This document shows positions 35,448 through 43,166 of a stretch of DNA of 64,000 bases, piece after piece. The notes under the pieces were generated by a model. The model saw only the letters and a list, made by a program, of their open reading frames with translations, ran no database searches and was not told where the DNA came from. Source of the DNA: Nocardioides caeni (GTDB lineage Bacteria > Actinomycetota > Actinomycetes > Propionibacteriales > Nocardioidaceae); NCBI RefSeq assembly GCF_004912195.1, contig NZ_STGW01000004.1:194485-258484 (forward strand), in the 5' to 3' direction. Made by a program: the position numbers and the translations under genes. How positions within the stretch are numbered: the stretch's first letter is position 1; the number at the start of each line of letters is the position of its first letter.

Positions 35448-36704
35448 TCACCGGGTCTCCGGTGGGACGGCGTAGCCCTCGGGCTTGCCCCAGCTCATGC
35501 TGCGCGTCGTACGACGGTCGACGAGCACGCACCGGGTGCCGGTGAAATTCGTCGGCATGCACCGGTTGCAGTGGTTGCACAGCGACCGCTTGCCGGCGTC
35601 GGCGGCCAGCTGGTTGACGAAGTCGGGCTCGCGCAGCAGCGCCCGCGCCATCGCGACGAAGCCGAAGCCGTCGGCCATCGCCTGGTCCATGACCGTCCGG
35701 TTGGTGATGCCGCCGAGCAGGATCATCGGCAGGTCGACCGCGGCGCGGATCTGGCGGGCGTCCTCGAGCAGGTAGCCGTCCTCGTAGGGATAGCTCTTGA
35801 GCAGCCGGTGGCCGATCAGCTTGACCCCGGTGCGGATCGGCTGCGGCATCACGCCGGCGAAGTCGTCGAGCGGCGCGTCGCCCTTGAAGAGATACATCGG
35901 GTTCAGCAGCGAGCTGCCCGCGGTCATCTCGAGGGCGTCGACGGTGCCGTCGGCCTCCAGCCACTGGGCGACCGGGATGGCCTCATCGAGCCAGAACCCG
36001 CCGGGCACGCCGTCGTCCATGTTCATCTTGGCGATGATCGCGATCCGGTCGCCGACGGCGGCACGCACCGACTCCATGATCTCGCGCGCCACGCGCGCCC
36101 GGTTGCGCAGCCCGCCACCGTAGTCGTCGGTGCGGCGGTTGACCTTGGGGCTGAGGAACGAGCTGGCGAAGTAGTTGTGGCCCAGGTGCACCTCGACGGC
36201 GTCGAAGCCGGCCTCGATCGCCCGGCTCGCGGCGCGTCCGTGGGCGGCGACGATGCGCTGGATGTCGTCGACAGTGGCCGCCTGCGAGGCGTTCATCGCG
36301 ATCAGGTTCACGCGCTTGCTCGGCGCCAGCGCGGGCGCCTTGTTGCCCCGCGGCTCCGCCACCGGGCCGCCGTGACCGATCTGCGCCGACACGGCCGCAC
36401 CCTCGGCGTGCACGGCCTCGGTGAGTGCGCGCAGTCCCGGCATCGACTCGTCGGTCCAGTACACCTGGTGCCGGTCGGTCCGGCCATCGCGGTCCACCGC
36501 CAGATAGGCGACGGTGGTCATCCCGACGCCACCCTTCGCATAGGCGACGTGGAAGTCGACGAGGTCCTGGGTCACCAGGCCGCGGTGGGCCAGCCCCTCA
36601 TAGGTCGCTGCCTTGATCGTCCGGTTGCGCAGCTCGACGGGACCGATGCGGCCCGGCGAAAGGACGTCGGGCGCGGGGATGCGACCGGTGCGGCTCGTCG
36701 TCAC
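35448..36704 (-). CDS. Old-yellow-enzyme family NADH:flavin oxidoreductase
   Basis: 418 residues, a TIM barrel with FMN-site segments IGPVELRNRTIKAATYEGLA and VSAQIGHGGP, catalytic-loop EVHLGHNYFASSFLSPKVNR, and DGFGFVAMARALLREPDFVN. The C-terminus has CNHCNRCMPTNFTGTRC, spacing close to the 4Fe-4S site of 2,4-dienoyl-CoA reductase, but the FAD/NADPH domain of that enzyme (about 250 residues) is missing. It may need a separate electron donor. GTG at 36704 overlaps the acyl-CoA synthetase stop. Confidence 0.92.
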   Translation of the reverse strand: MTTSRTGRIPAPDVLSPGRIGPVELRNRTIKAATYEGLAHRGLVTQDLVDFHVAYAKGGVGMTTVAYLAVDRDGRTDRHQVYWTDESMPGLRALTEAVHAEGAAVSAQIGHGGPVAEPRGNKAPALAPSKRVNLIAMNASQAATVDDIQRIVAAHGRAASRAIEAGFDAVEVHLGHNYFASSFLSPKVNRRTDDYGGGLRNRARVAREIMESVRAAVGDRIAIIAKMNMDDGVPGGFWLDEAIPVAQWLEADGTVDALEMTAGSSLLNPMYLFKGDAPLDDFAGVMPQPIRTGVKLIGHRLLKSYPYEDGYLLEDARQIRAAVDLPMILLGGITNRTVMDQAMADGFGFVAMARALLREPDFVNQLAADAGKRSLCNHCNRCMPTNFTGTRCVLVDRRTTRSMSWGKPEGYAVPPETR

Positions 36705-38365
36705 AGCGCCACCGCCGGCCGGACGACCTTGCCGGTCGCGTTGCGCGGCAGGGGCAGCGGGTCGATCCGCCAGCGGGTGGGCACCTTGTAGTGCGCGAGC
36801 TCGCTGGCGACGTACGACGACAGGCTGGCCTGCAGCTCCGCGAGGTCGACGTCGGGGTCGGTGGGCACGACGACCGCGCCCACTTCCTGGCCGAGGTCGT
36901 CGTGGGCGACGCCCAGGACGACGCACTCGCGCACGGCCGGGTGCTCGGCGAGCACGCCCTCCACCTCCGCGGGATAGACGTTCTCGCCGCCGCGGATGAT
37001 CAGGTCGGAGCGGCGGGCAGCCAGGCGGATCCGGCCCTGCTCGTCCAGGGTGCCGATGTCGCCGGTCTGCAGCCAGCGATCGTCGTCGAAGGCGCCCGAG
37101 GTGGCGGCGTCGTCGGCCCAGTAGCCGAGCATGTTGTAGGCGCTGCGCACGCAGACCTCGCCCTCCTCGCCGACGGCGAGGACGTTGCCGAGCGGGTCGC
37201 GGACCTCGAGCTCGACGCCGATGTTGGGACGGCCCAGCGTGCCCGGCGCCTCGGCGAGATCCATCGGCGTGGCGACGGCGACGGCCGTGCAGGACTCGGT
37301 GAGGCCATAGCTGTCGACCAGCGCGCCGGCGAAGGGCAGGTGCTGGCGCAGGCGGTCCTTGAACGCCGGCGACGACGGCGCCGAGGCGAGCGCGAAGGCA
37401 TAGAGGGAGGACGTGTCGTAGTCGCGGACGCCGTCGAAGGCGAGCAGGCGGTTGGCCATCGTCGGCACCGCACCCCAGTGCGTCACCCGCGCGTCCTGCA
37501 CCAGCTGCAGCACCCGCGCCGGGTCGAACGCCCCCAGATGCAGCGCCGCCGTGCTGCCGGTGGCCAGGCGCGGCACGGCCAGGTTGTGGAGGCTGCCGAT
37601 GTGGAAGAGCGGCATCGCCAGCAGATAGACCTTGTCCTGCGGCACGACCGGATCGCCGAAGGTGGCCGCGACGACGTCGTTGTAGCGGTGATAGCCGATC
37701 ACCGCGCACAGGTTGCGGTGGGTGTGGGTGGCGCCCTTGGGCCGCCCCGAGGTGCCCGAGGTGAAGAGGATGACGGCCGGGTCGTCCTCCGCGACATCGG
37801 CCGAGGGCAGCGGTGCGTCGGGGTACGACGTCGCTCGCTCCTCGTGTCCGTCCTCGAGGTCGAGCACCGGGATCGGTGTCCGGTCGGGCAGGTCGGGCAG
37901 GTCGGCGGCGACGGCGGCGCGCTTGGCGTCGACGAGCAGCAGCGTCGGCGTGGTGAGCTCGAGGGCGTGCCCGAGCTCGCGCGGCGACCACCAGGCGTTG
38001 CAACCGACCGCGATCGCGCCGATCGACGTGATCGCCCAGAAGGACTCGATCCACGCGGCCGAGTTGGCGGCGGCGATGGCGACCCGGTCACCCTGCCGGA
38101 CGCCGTGGTCCTCCCGCAGCGCGTGGGCGAGCGACGAGACCCGGCGCGCGTGCTCGGCGAAGGTCAGTCGGCCCTCCAGCGAGACGAGATAGGCGCGGTC
38201 GCCGTACTCCACGGACGCGGCGAGGACCTCGTGCAGCGCACGGAAGCGATCCGCGAACACCTGCACCGGGGCGCCGAGCACCTGCTCGGTGCGCAGCTCG
38301 CAGGGACCGCCGGGGCCGGTGATGGCGGCGATCGCGGCGACGGGGCTGGTGTCGGTGGTGCTCAT
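36701..38365 (-). CDS. Acyl-CoA synthetase (class I adenylate-forming)
   Basis: 554 residues. The AMP-binding core has FTSGTSGRPKGATHTHRNLC, DSYGLTESC, the motif GYWADDAATSGAFDDDRWLQ then TGDIGTLD, and the hinge RSDLIIRGGENVYPAEVE; the final Lys is in PLPRNATGKVVR. It activates a carboxylic acid to its CoA thioester. As first gene of the minus-strand run it suggests that the transported or amidase-released compound is a carboxylate. The substrate may be medium-chain, aromatic or steroid side-chain acid. Confidence 0.95.
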   Translation of the reverse strand: MSTTDTSPVAAIAAITGPGGPCELRTEQVLGAPVQVFADRFRALHEVLAASVEYGDRAYLVSLEGRLTFAEHARRVSSLAHALREDHGVRQGDRVAIAAANSAAWIESFWAITSIGAIAVGCNAWWSPRELGHALELTTPTLLLVDAKRAAVAADLPDLPDRTPIPVLDLEDGHEERATSYPDAPLPSADVAEDDPAVILFTSGTSGRPKGATHTHRNLCAVIGYHRYNDVVAATFGDPVVPQDKVYLLAMPLFHIGSLHNLAVPRLATGSTAALHLGAFDPARVLQLVQDARVTHWGAVPTMANRLLAFDGVRDYDTSSLYAFALASAPSSPAFKDRLRQHLPFAGALVDSYGLTESCTAVAVATPMDLAEAPGTLGRPNIGVELEVRDPLGNVLAVGEEGEVCVRSAYNMLGYWADDAATSGAFDDDRWLQTGDIGTLDEQGRIRLAARRSDLIIRGGENVYPAEVEGVLAEHPAVRECVVLGVAHDDLGQEVGAVVVPTDPDVDLAELQASLSSYVASELAHYKVPTRWRIDPLPLPRNATGKVVRPAVAL

Positions 38366-38457
38366 GACCCGGATTCAACCCGCGCGAGGCGGACGTGACC
38401 GGCCTCTCTCCCGGTCACCGGGACGCGCCTCGGGTCAGGCGTGGTGGCGCACCCACG

Positions 38458-39234
38458 ATGTCGCCCATGGCCATCACGAGGACGCTGCAGGACAAGGTCG
38501 CCATCGTCACCGGAGCCGGGCAGGGCGTCGGCCAGGGCATCGCCCTCGCCCTCGCCGAGGAGGGCGCGAGCATCGCCGTCGTCGGCCGCACCCGCGCCAA
38601 GCTGGAGGCGACCTGCGCGCTGCTGCGCGAACGCGGTGTGCGGGCCGAGGCCTACGAGCTCGACCTCCTCGACACCGACGCCATCGCGCCCCTCGTCGAC
38701 CGGATCGTCGCCGACCTCGGCCGCCTCGACGTGCTCGTCAACAACGCCTACGACGGCGTCACGATGCCGCTGCTCGACATGAGCCTCAAGAACTTCACCA
38801 AGGGCTTCGTCACCGGCCCGTTCGCGGCCTTCGCGTTCATGCACGCCGCCCACCCCCACCTCGTCGCCGCTGGCGGCGGCTCCATCGTCAACCTGGTCAC
38901 CTCGGCGATGGTCCGGTGGGACCCCAGCAACTACGGGGCGTACGCCGCCGCGAAGTCCGCCCTGCGCTCCCTGACCCGCACCGCCGCCGTCGAGTGGGCC
39001 GCCTCCGGGATCCGCGTGAACTCCGTCGCCCCGCACGCGATGTCGCCCGGCCTCCAGTGGTGGACCGAGACCCACCCCGAGGAGGCCGCCGCCTTCGTCG
39101 CCAGCATCCCGATGAAGCGGATCGGCGACCCCGAGGCCGACATCGGCCGCGCCGTCGCCGCCCTCGTCGGCCCCGCCTTCACCTACCTCACCGGCGCCAC
39201 CATCCCCCTCGACGGCGGCCAGGCCCACTTCTGA
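38458..39234 (+). CDS. SDR-family oxidoreductase
   Basis: 258 residues: NAD-binding TGAGQGVGQGIALALAEEGA, NNAYDG, catalytic Ser region NLVTSAMVRWDPSNYGAYAA with Tyr-Ala-Ala-Ala-Lys, and C-terminal LTGATIPLDGGQAHF. Start at ATG 38458 or ATG 38467. Divergent from the acyl-CoA synthetase, with 92 bases between the starts that must hold both promoters. Similar SDRs act in steroid and fatty-acid catabolism. Confidence 0.92.
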   Translation: MSPMAITRTLQDKVAIVTGAGQGVGQGIALALAEEGASIAVVGRTRAKLEATCALLRERGVRAEAYELDLLDTDAIAPLVDRIVADLGRLDVLVNNAYDGVTMPLLDMSLKNFTKGFVTGPFAAFAFMHAAHPHLVAAGGGSIVNLVTSAMVRWDPSNYGAYAAAKSALRSLTRTAAVEWAASGIRVNSVAPHAMSPGLQWWTETHPEEAAAFVASIPMKRIGDPEADIGRAVAALVGPAFTYLTGATIPLDGGQAHF

Positions 39235-39246
39235 CCCGGATTCGCC

Positions 39247-39390
39247 GTCGCTCGTCGAGTAGCAGGCGAGCGCCAGCGCGCCGCGTATCGAGACGACCGC
39301 AACCCTCCTCCCGACCAGGCCAGACCCAGCACCACCGCACCACGTCTCGATACGACCTCGCCTAGCGGCTCGGGCTACTCGACGACCGAC
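39247..39390. repeat. Palindromic intergenic element, copy 1
   Basis: About 145 bases. The left arm reads CTCGTCGAGTAGCAGGCGAG through GCGTATCGAGACG; the right arm is largely its reverse complement, CGTCTCGATACG through GGGCTACTCGACGAC. The folded RNA or DNA would form a long hairpin. It lies just downstream of the SDR gene stop. Confidence 0.85.
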
Positions 39391-39400
39391 AGGAGCCGCC

Positions 39401-39461
39401 GTCGCTCGTCGAGTAGCAGGCGAGCGCCAGCGAGCCGCGTATCGACGACCGCAACCTGCAA
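39401..39461. repeat. Palindromic element, left half only
   Basis: Copy of the left arm (GTCGCTCGTCGAGTAGCAGG and following) ending after CGCGTATCGACGACC. The right arm is missing, and the GIY-YIG gene begins 55 bases later. Confidence 0.75.
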
Positions 39462-39515
39462 GGCGGCCTGTGGATGAGCACTGCGTGAGTCCCCGAGTCG
39501 CGCCATGGTGGGGCG

Positions 39516-39839
39516 ATGGCCTACGTCTACATCCTTCGCTGCGCCGACGACAGCTACTACGTCGGCAGTACGCACAGCCTCGAGCATCGCCTGGAGCAGC
39601 ACCACGTCGGTGGCGGCTCTGCCTACACACGTCGTCCGGGACGGCGGCCCGTCACCTTGGTCTGGTCGGCAAAGTTTCCTCACATCGGCGATGCCTTCGC
39701 CTTCGAGAAGCAGGTCCAGGGCTGGTCCCGCGCAAAGCGCGAAGCCTTGATCCGCGGCGACTTCGCGGCGCTGCCCGGGCTCGCGAAGAAGGATTTCTCG
39801 CGGCAGAGGGAAAGGCCACCCCGGCCGCCCGCCGACTAG
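39516..39839 (+). CDS. GIY-YIG nuclease superfamily protein (UPF0213 type)
   Basis: 107 residues comprising one GIY-YIG domain: YVYILRCADDSYYVGST is the GIY...YIG pair, Arg in HRLEQHH, and the metal-binding Glu in AFAFEKQVQGWSRAKREAL. Family size is about 90-100 residues. Such stand-alone proteins are thought to be structure-specific nucleases of unclear role. It is flanked on both sides by copies of the palindromic element, an arrangement worth noting. Confidence 0.88.
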   Translation: MAYVYILRCADDSYYVGSTHSLEHRLEQHHVGGGSAYTRRPGRRPVTLVWSAKFPHIGDAFAFEKQVQGWSRAKREALIRGDFAALPGLAKKDFSRQRERPPRPPAD

Positions 39840-39850
39840 CCGCACCCTTT

Positions 39851-39991
39851 CGCTCGTCGAGTAGCAGGCGAGCGCCAGCGCGCCGCGTATCGAGACGCAC
39901 AGCAGCCCGCCACCCGACCGGGCCGGACCCAGCACCGGGCACAGCCGTCTCGATACGCCCGCCCGTCCCTCGCGGGCTACTCGCCGCCCGA
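39851..39991. repeat. Palindromic intergenic element, copy 2
   Basis: Full-length copy, left arm CGCTCGTCGAGTAGCAGGCG, right arm CGTCTCGATACGCCCGCCCG then GGGCTACTCG. Starts 11 bases after the GIY-YIG stop codon. Confidence 0.85.
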
Positions 39992-40005
39992 CAGAAGCCC
40001 CCTTT

Positions 40006-40175
40006 CGCTCGTCTAGTAGCAGGCGAGCGCCAGCGAGCCGCGTATCGAGACGCACCGCAGCCCGCCACCCGACCGGGCCAGACCCAGCACCGGGCACAGA
40101 CGTCTCGATACGCCCGCTCGTCCCTCGCGGGCTACTCGACGACCGACGGGAGCGGGCTACTCGACGACCGACGGG
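40006..40175. repeat. Palindromic element copy 3 plus a duplicated right end
   Basis: Full copy at 40006-40149 followed by a second right end (GCGGGCTACTCGACGACCGA) at 40152-40175. The duplicated end supplies the last codons (Ser-Val-Val-Glu) and TAG stop of the minus-strand gene at 40157-40939, so the repeat is part of that reading frame. With copies 1 and 2 it fills the gaps on both sides of the GIY-YIG gene. Confidence 0.85.
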
Positions 40176-40939
40176 GGCGCGGTCAGCACCTGCGCTCCCC
40201 CGTCGACGAAGACGGTCTGGCCGGCCATGTGGGTGTTGTCGGGCGAGATGAGCCAGAGGAGGGCGGAGGCGATGGCCTCGGGTGGGGCGTAGCCACCCAA
40301 GGGCATGGGGACGGCGCGGTCCATGATCGCCTTCCACTGCGGGTCGGAGACCAGCTCGGCGGTCATCGGGGTGAGGACGACGCCGGGGGCGATCGCGTTG
40401 ACCGGGATGCCGGCGCCGGCGAAGTCGGACGACACCGCGACCGTCCGCATCCAGCGGTTGAGGGCGGCCTTGGTGGAGGAGTAGATCTCGTGCGGGCGTC
40501 CGCCCGCGACCAGCTCCTCGGCCCGGGCCAGCGCGGCCTCCTCGTCGCCGGCGACGCAGAGGTCGACGAGCTCGGCGTCGTGGGGCTGGGTCGAGGAGAT
40601 GGAGCTGACGAGGGCGACCCGGCCGGCGGACGACGCCGCGAGCGCCGGCTGCAGGCCGAGCACCAGCTCGGTGGTGCCGAAGTAGTTCACCGACACCTGC
40701 GGGGCGCCGGCGCGGCTGAGTCCGGCGCAGGTCACGATCCCGTCGAGTACGCCGCCCGCCTGGTCGTCGACGGCAGCCACTGCGGCGGCGCGGCCGGCGG
40801 CGGTCGACAGGTCGGCGCACACCTCGGCGTCCTTCAGGTCGACGCCGATGACGCGGTCGCCCCGCGCGCGCAGCATGGCCGCGACGGCGGCGCCGATCCC
40901 GGAGGCCGACCCCGTGACGGCGACGACGCGGGCGCTCAC
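40157..40939 (-). CDS. 3-alpha-hydroxysteroid dehydrogenase-like SDR
   Basis: 260 residues. It resembles Comamonas 3-alpha-HSD (HsdA) in unusual places: GVDLKDAEVCADLSTAAGR, VSVNYFGTTELVLGLQPAL and the long insert before the Tyr-Ser-Ser-Thr-Lys active site. The enzyme would oxidise a 3-alpha-hydroxyl of a steroid with NAD. GTG start at 40939 overlaps the stop of the upstream TetR gene (GTGA), so both are one transcript, divergent from kshA. The C-terminal four residues come from the adjacent repeat. Confidence 0.88.
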   Translation of the reverse strand: MSARVVAVTGSASGIGAAVAAMLRARGDRVIGVDLKDAEVCADLSTAAGRAAAVAAVDDQAGGVLDGIVTCAGLSRAGAPQVSVNYFGTTELVLGLQPALAASSAGRVALVSSISSTQPHDAELVDLCVAGDEEAALARAEELVAGGRPHEIYSSTKAALNRWMRTVAVSSDFAGAGIPVNAIAPGVVLTPMTAELVSDPQWKAIMDRAVPMPLGGYAPPEAIASALLWLISPDNTHMAGQTVFVDGGAQVLTAPPSVVE

Positions 40940-41562
40940 GCCGCACTTCCGTCGTACCGCGGACCGAGGAGGAGCTGGGAGGCCAGCCGGATGTCGTCGT
41001 CGGCCTGGTCGGCGTCGATGACGCCGTTGAGCACGGACACGAGGACGCCGTACCAGGTCTGCTCCATGATGCGGACCATCCGGTAGTCCTCGTCGCCGGG
41101 CTCCTCAACGCCGAGGGCGCGGATGAGCACGTTGTGGAAGGCCGCGTTGGCCTCGGTGTACTCCCGCCCGCCCTGCAGTTGCGCCGCGTTGTTGGCCTGC
41201 AGCATGGCGGTCGCCAGCTGGGGTCGGGCGAGCATGCCGCGACCAGCGCCGATCAGGACCTCGGCGACCGCGGCGGCCCGCTCCCCCGCGGGGGCAGCGG
41301 TCACGACGCCCTCCCCCGACGAGCTGAGCCACTGGATCTGGCTGTGCAGCACGCCGACGAAGAGGTCGGTCTTGGAGGGGAAGTAGCGATAGAGCGTGGC
41401 GATCGCGACGCCGGCCTCCTTGGCCACGTCGTTCATCTGCATCCGCTCGAGGCCGTGCTCGGCGCCGAGCTTGCTGGCCGCGCGGAGGATCCGGCGATAG
41501 CGGTCCTTCTGCTCCGCGGAGGTGGGCTCGGCGGGCTGCCGGGCCTCGGCGATTCGCGGCAC
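40936..41562 (-). CDS. KstR-like TetR-family regulator
   Basis: 208 residues. The helix-turn-helix (MQMNDVAKEAGVAIATLYRY, FPSKTDLFVGVLHSQIQWL) and the ligand domain (GRGMLARPQLATAMLQANNA, LLLGPRY end) are very like mycobacterial KstR, the cholesterol-catabolism repressor. GTG start at 41562 with AGGAGAAG upstream. I searched the divergent gap for the KstR consensus (AACnnGTT core) and did not see it, so the operator may differ. Confidence 0.85.
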   Translation of the reverse strand: MPRIAEARQPAEPTSAEQKDRYRRILRAASKLGAEHGLERMQMNDVAKEAGVAIATLYRYFPSKTDLFVGVLHSQIQWLSSSGEGVVTAAPAGERAAAVAEVLIGAGRGMLARPQLATAMLQANNAAQLQGGREYTEANAAFHNVLIRALGVEEPGDEDYRMVRIMEQTWYGVLVSVLNGVIDADQADDDIRLASQLLLGPRYDGSAA

Positions 41563-41585
41563 GCTCTTCTCCTGCTCTGACGGTG

Positions 41586-41606
41586 GCGCCCGGCACCACC
41601 GGGCGC
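41586..41606. promoter_or_regulatory. Inverted repeat in the tetR-kshA divergent gap
   Basis: Perfect 8-bp arms GCGCCCGG and CCGGGCGC with a 5-base centre, 24 bases upstream of the regulator start. It could be the autoregulatory operator of the KstR-like protein or simply an mRNA hairpin. Confidence 0.4.
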
Positions 41607-41704
41607 TCCCATCCTGCGCCCACCCGTCACCGGAGCCCCTGCAGGCTACCGCTGAGTGGGACCGCACCCGGCGCGGTTGGCGCCACGCGGCCGACACTCG
41701 GACC

Positions 41705-42847
41705 ATGACGAGCAAGGACCAGGTGCGGCAGATCGAGGTGGACGCGACCCCCACGAGGTTCGCGCGTGGCTGGCACTGTCTGGGCCTGGAGCGCGATTTC
41801 GCCGACGGCAAGCCCCACCAGGTCAACGCCTTCGGCTCCAAGCTGGTCGTGTTCGCGGGCTCCGACGGCAAGGTCAACGTCCTCGACGCCTACTGCCGCC
41901 ACATGGGTGGCGACCTCTCCCAGGGCGAGGTGAAGGGCAACGAGATCGCGTGTCCGTTCCACGACTGGCGCTGGGGCGGCGACGGCCGCTGCAAGCAGAT
42001 CCCCTACGCCCGGCGCGTCCCCCTTCGCGCGCGTACGGCGGCATGGCCGACGCTCGTCCAGGACGGCATGGTCTTCGTGTGGAACGACCCCGAGGGCAAC
42101 CCGCCGCCGGACGACGTCACGATCCCCCGGATCCCCCAGGTCGACTCGGACCGGTGGACCAACTGGATCTGGTACGAGACGGTCATCGAGGGCTCCAACT
42201 GCCGCGAGATCGTCGACAACGTCGTCGACATGGCGCACTTCTTCTACGTGCACTACTCGTTCCCGACGTACTTCAAGAACGTCTTCGAGGGCCAGGCGGC
42301 CTACCAGTACATGAACGGCGACGGCCGCGAGGACGTCCGGCCCGCCAAACCGTCGAAGAACAACCCGACGGTGCTCGGCACGACCAGCGTGGCGGCCTAT
42401 CACGGGCCGAGCTTCATGATCGACGAGGTGACCTACCACTACGAGGACCTCGACGTGGACACCATCCTGATCAACTGCCACTACCCGATCGACGAGAACT
42501 CCTTCGTTCTGCAGTACGGGATCATCGTGGAGAAGAAGGACGGCATCTCCGACGAGGACGCCGACCAGATGGCCGCCAAGACCGGCGCGTTCATCAAGTA
42601 CGGCTTCGAGCAGGACGTCGCGATCTGGAAGAGCAAGGCGCGCATCGACAACCCGCTGCTGTGCGAGGAGGACGGGCCGGTCTATCAGCTGCGGCGGTGG
42701 TACCAGCAGTTCTACGTCGACGCCGCCGACGTCACGCCGGAGATGACCGACCGCTTCGAGTTCGAGATCGACACCACCCGGCCCAACGAGGCCTGGCGGG
42801 CCGAGGTCGAGTCGAATCTCGCGGCGCGAGCAGCCCGACGGTCGTGA
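41705..42847 (+). CDS. kshA: 3-ketosteroid 9-alpha-hydroxylase oxygenase KshA
   Basis: 380 residues, near-identical in layout to rhodococcal KshA. The Rieske cluster ligands are Cys64/His66 (DAYCRHMGGDLSQGE) and Cys83/His86 (IACPFHDWRWGGDG). The mononuclear iron site is Asp175, His178, His183 (NVVDMAHFFYVHY) and Asp304. With the reductase KshB it hydroxylates C9 of androstadienedione-type steroids, which opens ring B. KshB is not in the window. ATG at 41705 has no clear Shine-Dalgarno site, so the message may be nearly leaderless. Confidence 0.97.
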   Translation: MTSKDQVRQIEVDATPTRFARGWHCLGLERDFADGKPHQVNAFGSKLVVFAGSDGKVNVLDAYCRHMGGDLSQGEVKGNEIACPFHDWRWGGDGRCKQIPYARRVPLRARTAAWPTLVQDGMVFVWNDPEGNPPPDDVTIPRIPQVDSDRWTNWIWYETVIEGSNCREIVDNVVDMAHFFYVHYSFPTYFKNVFEGQAAYQYMNGDGREDVRPAKPSKNNPTVLGTTSVAAYHGPSFMIDEVTYHYEDLDVDTILINCHYPIDENSFVLQYGIIVEKKDGISDEDADQMAAKTGAFIKYGFEQDVAIWKSKARIDNPLLCEEDGPVYQLRRWYQQFYVDAADVTPEMTDRFEFEIDTTRPNEAWRAEVESNLAARAARRS

Positions 42848-42854
42848 GGCGGTC

Positions 42855-43166
42855 ATGACCGCGCCGCGGCCGGACGTCCGGCTCGACGACGCCCCGATGC
42901 AGTCCGTGTCGTGCGCGGCCTGCGGGGCGGCGGTGCTGGCCCGCAAGAGCAGCTGGGACCAGGTGACCGTGCAGTGGTCGGCCGAGGCGATCGCCACCTG
43001 CGACGAGCGACGGCAGTCGCTGCCCCCCTCGGAGCGCCCGAACCGCAATGCCTTCGCGGGTTGTGGTGCGTTGCGCGCCGCGATCCGCGAGGCTGCGGTG
43101 CGCGGACAGCTCCACGTGCAGTCCGACGAACCCCTCAAGACCAACCCGGAGGCCGCTCATGGCTGA
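42855..43166 (+). CDS. Small cysteine-rich protein downstream of kshA
   Basis: 103 residues, seven bases after kshA and overlapping the next SDR gene by eight bases, so co-translated. Cysteines occur as CAAC (residues 20-23), TCDER and AGCGAL; together with the spacing they could hold zinc or an Fe-S cluster, but the pattern is not a standard ferredoxin. Conserved-looking core: RKSSWDQVTVQWSAEAIATC. Family unknown to me; close coupling to the Rieske oxygenase suggests an accessory role. Confidence 0.8.
   Translation: MTAPRPDVRLDDAPMQSVSCAACGAAVLARKSSWDQVTVQWSAEAIATCDERRQSLPPSERPNRNAFAGCGALRAAIREAAVRGQLHVQSDEPLKTNPEAAHG

Noticed and set aside
41563-41704. Canonical KstR operator between the regulator and kshA
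   Set aside because: The AACnnGTT core does not occur in this gap.
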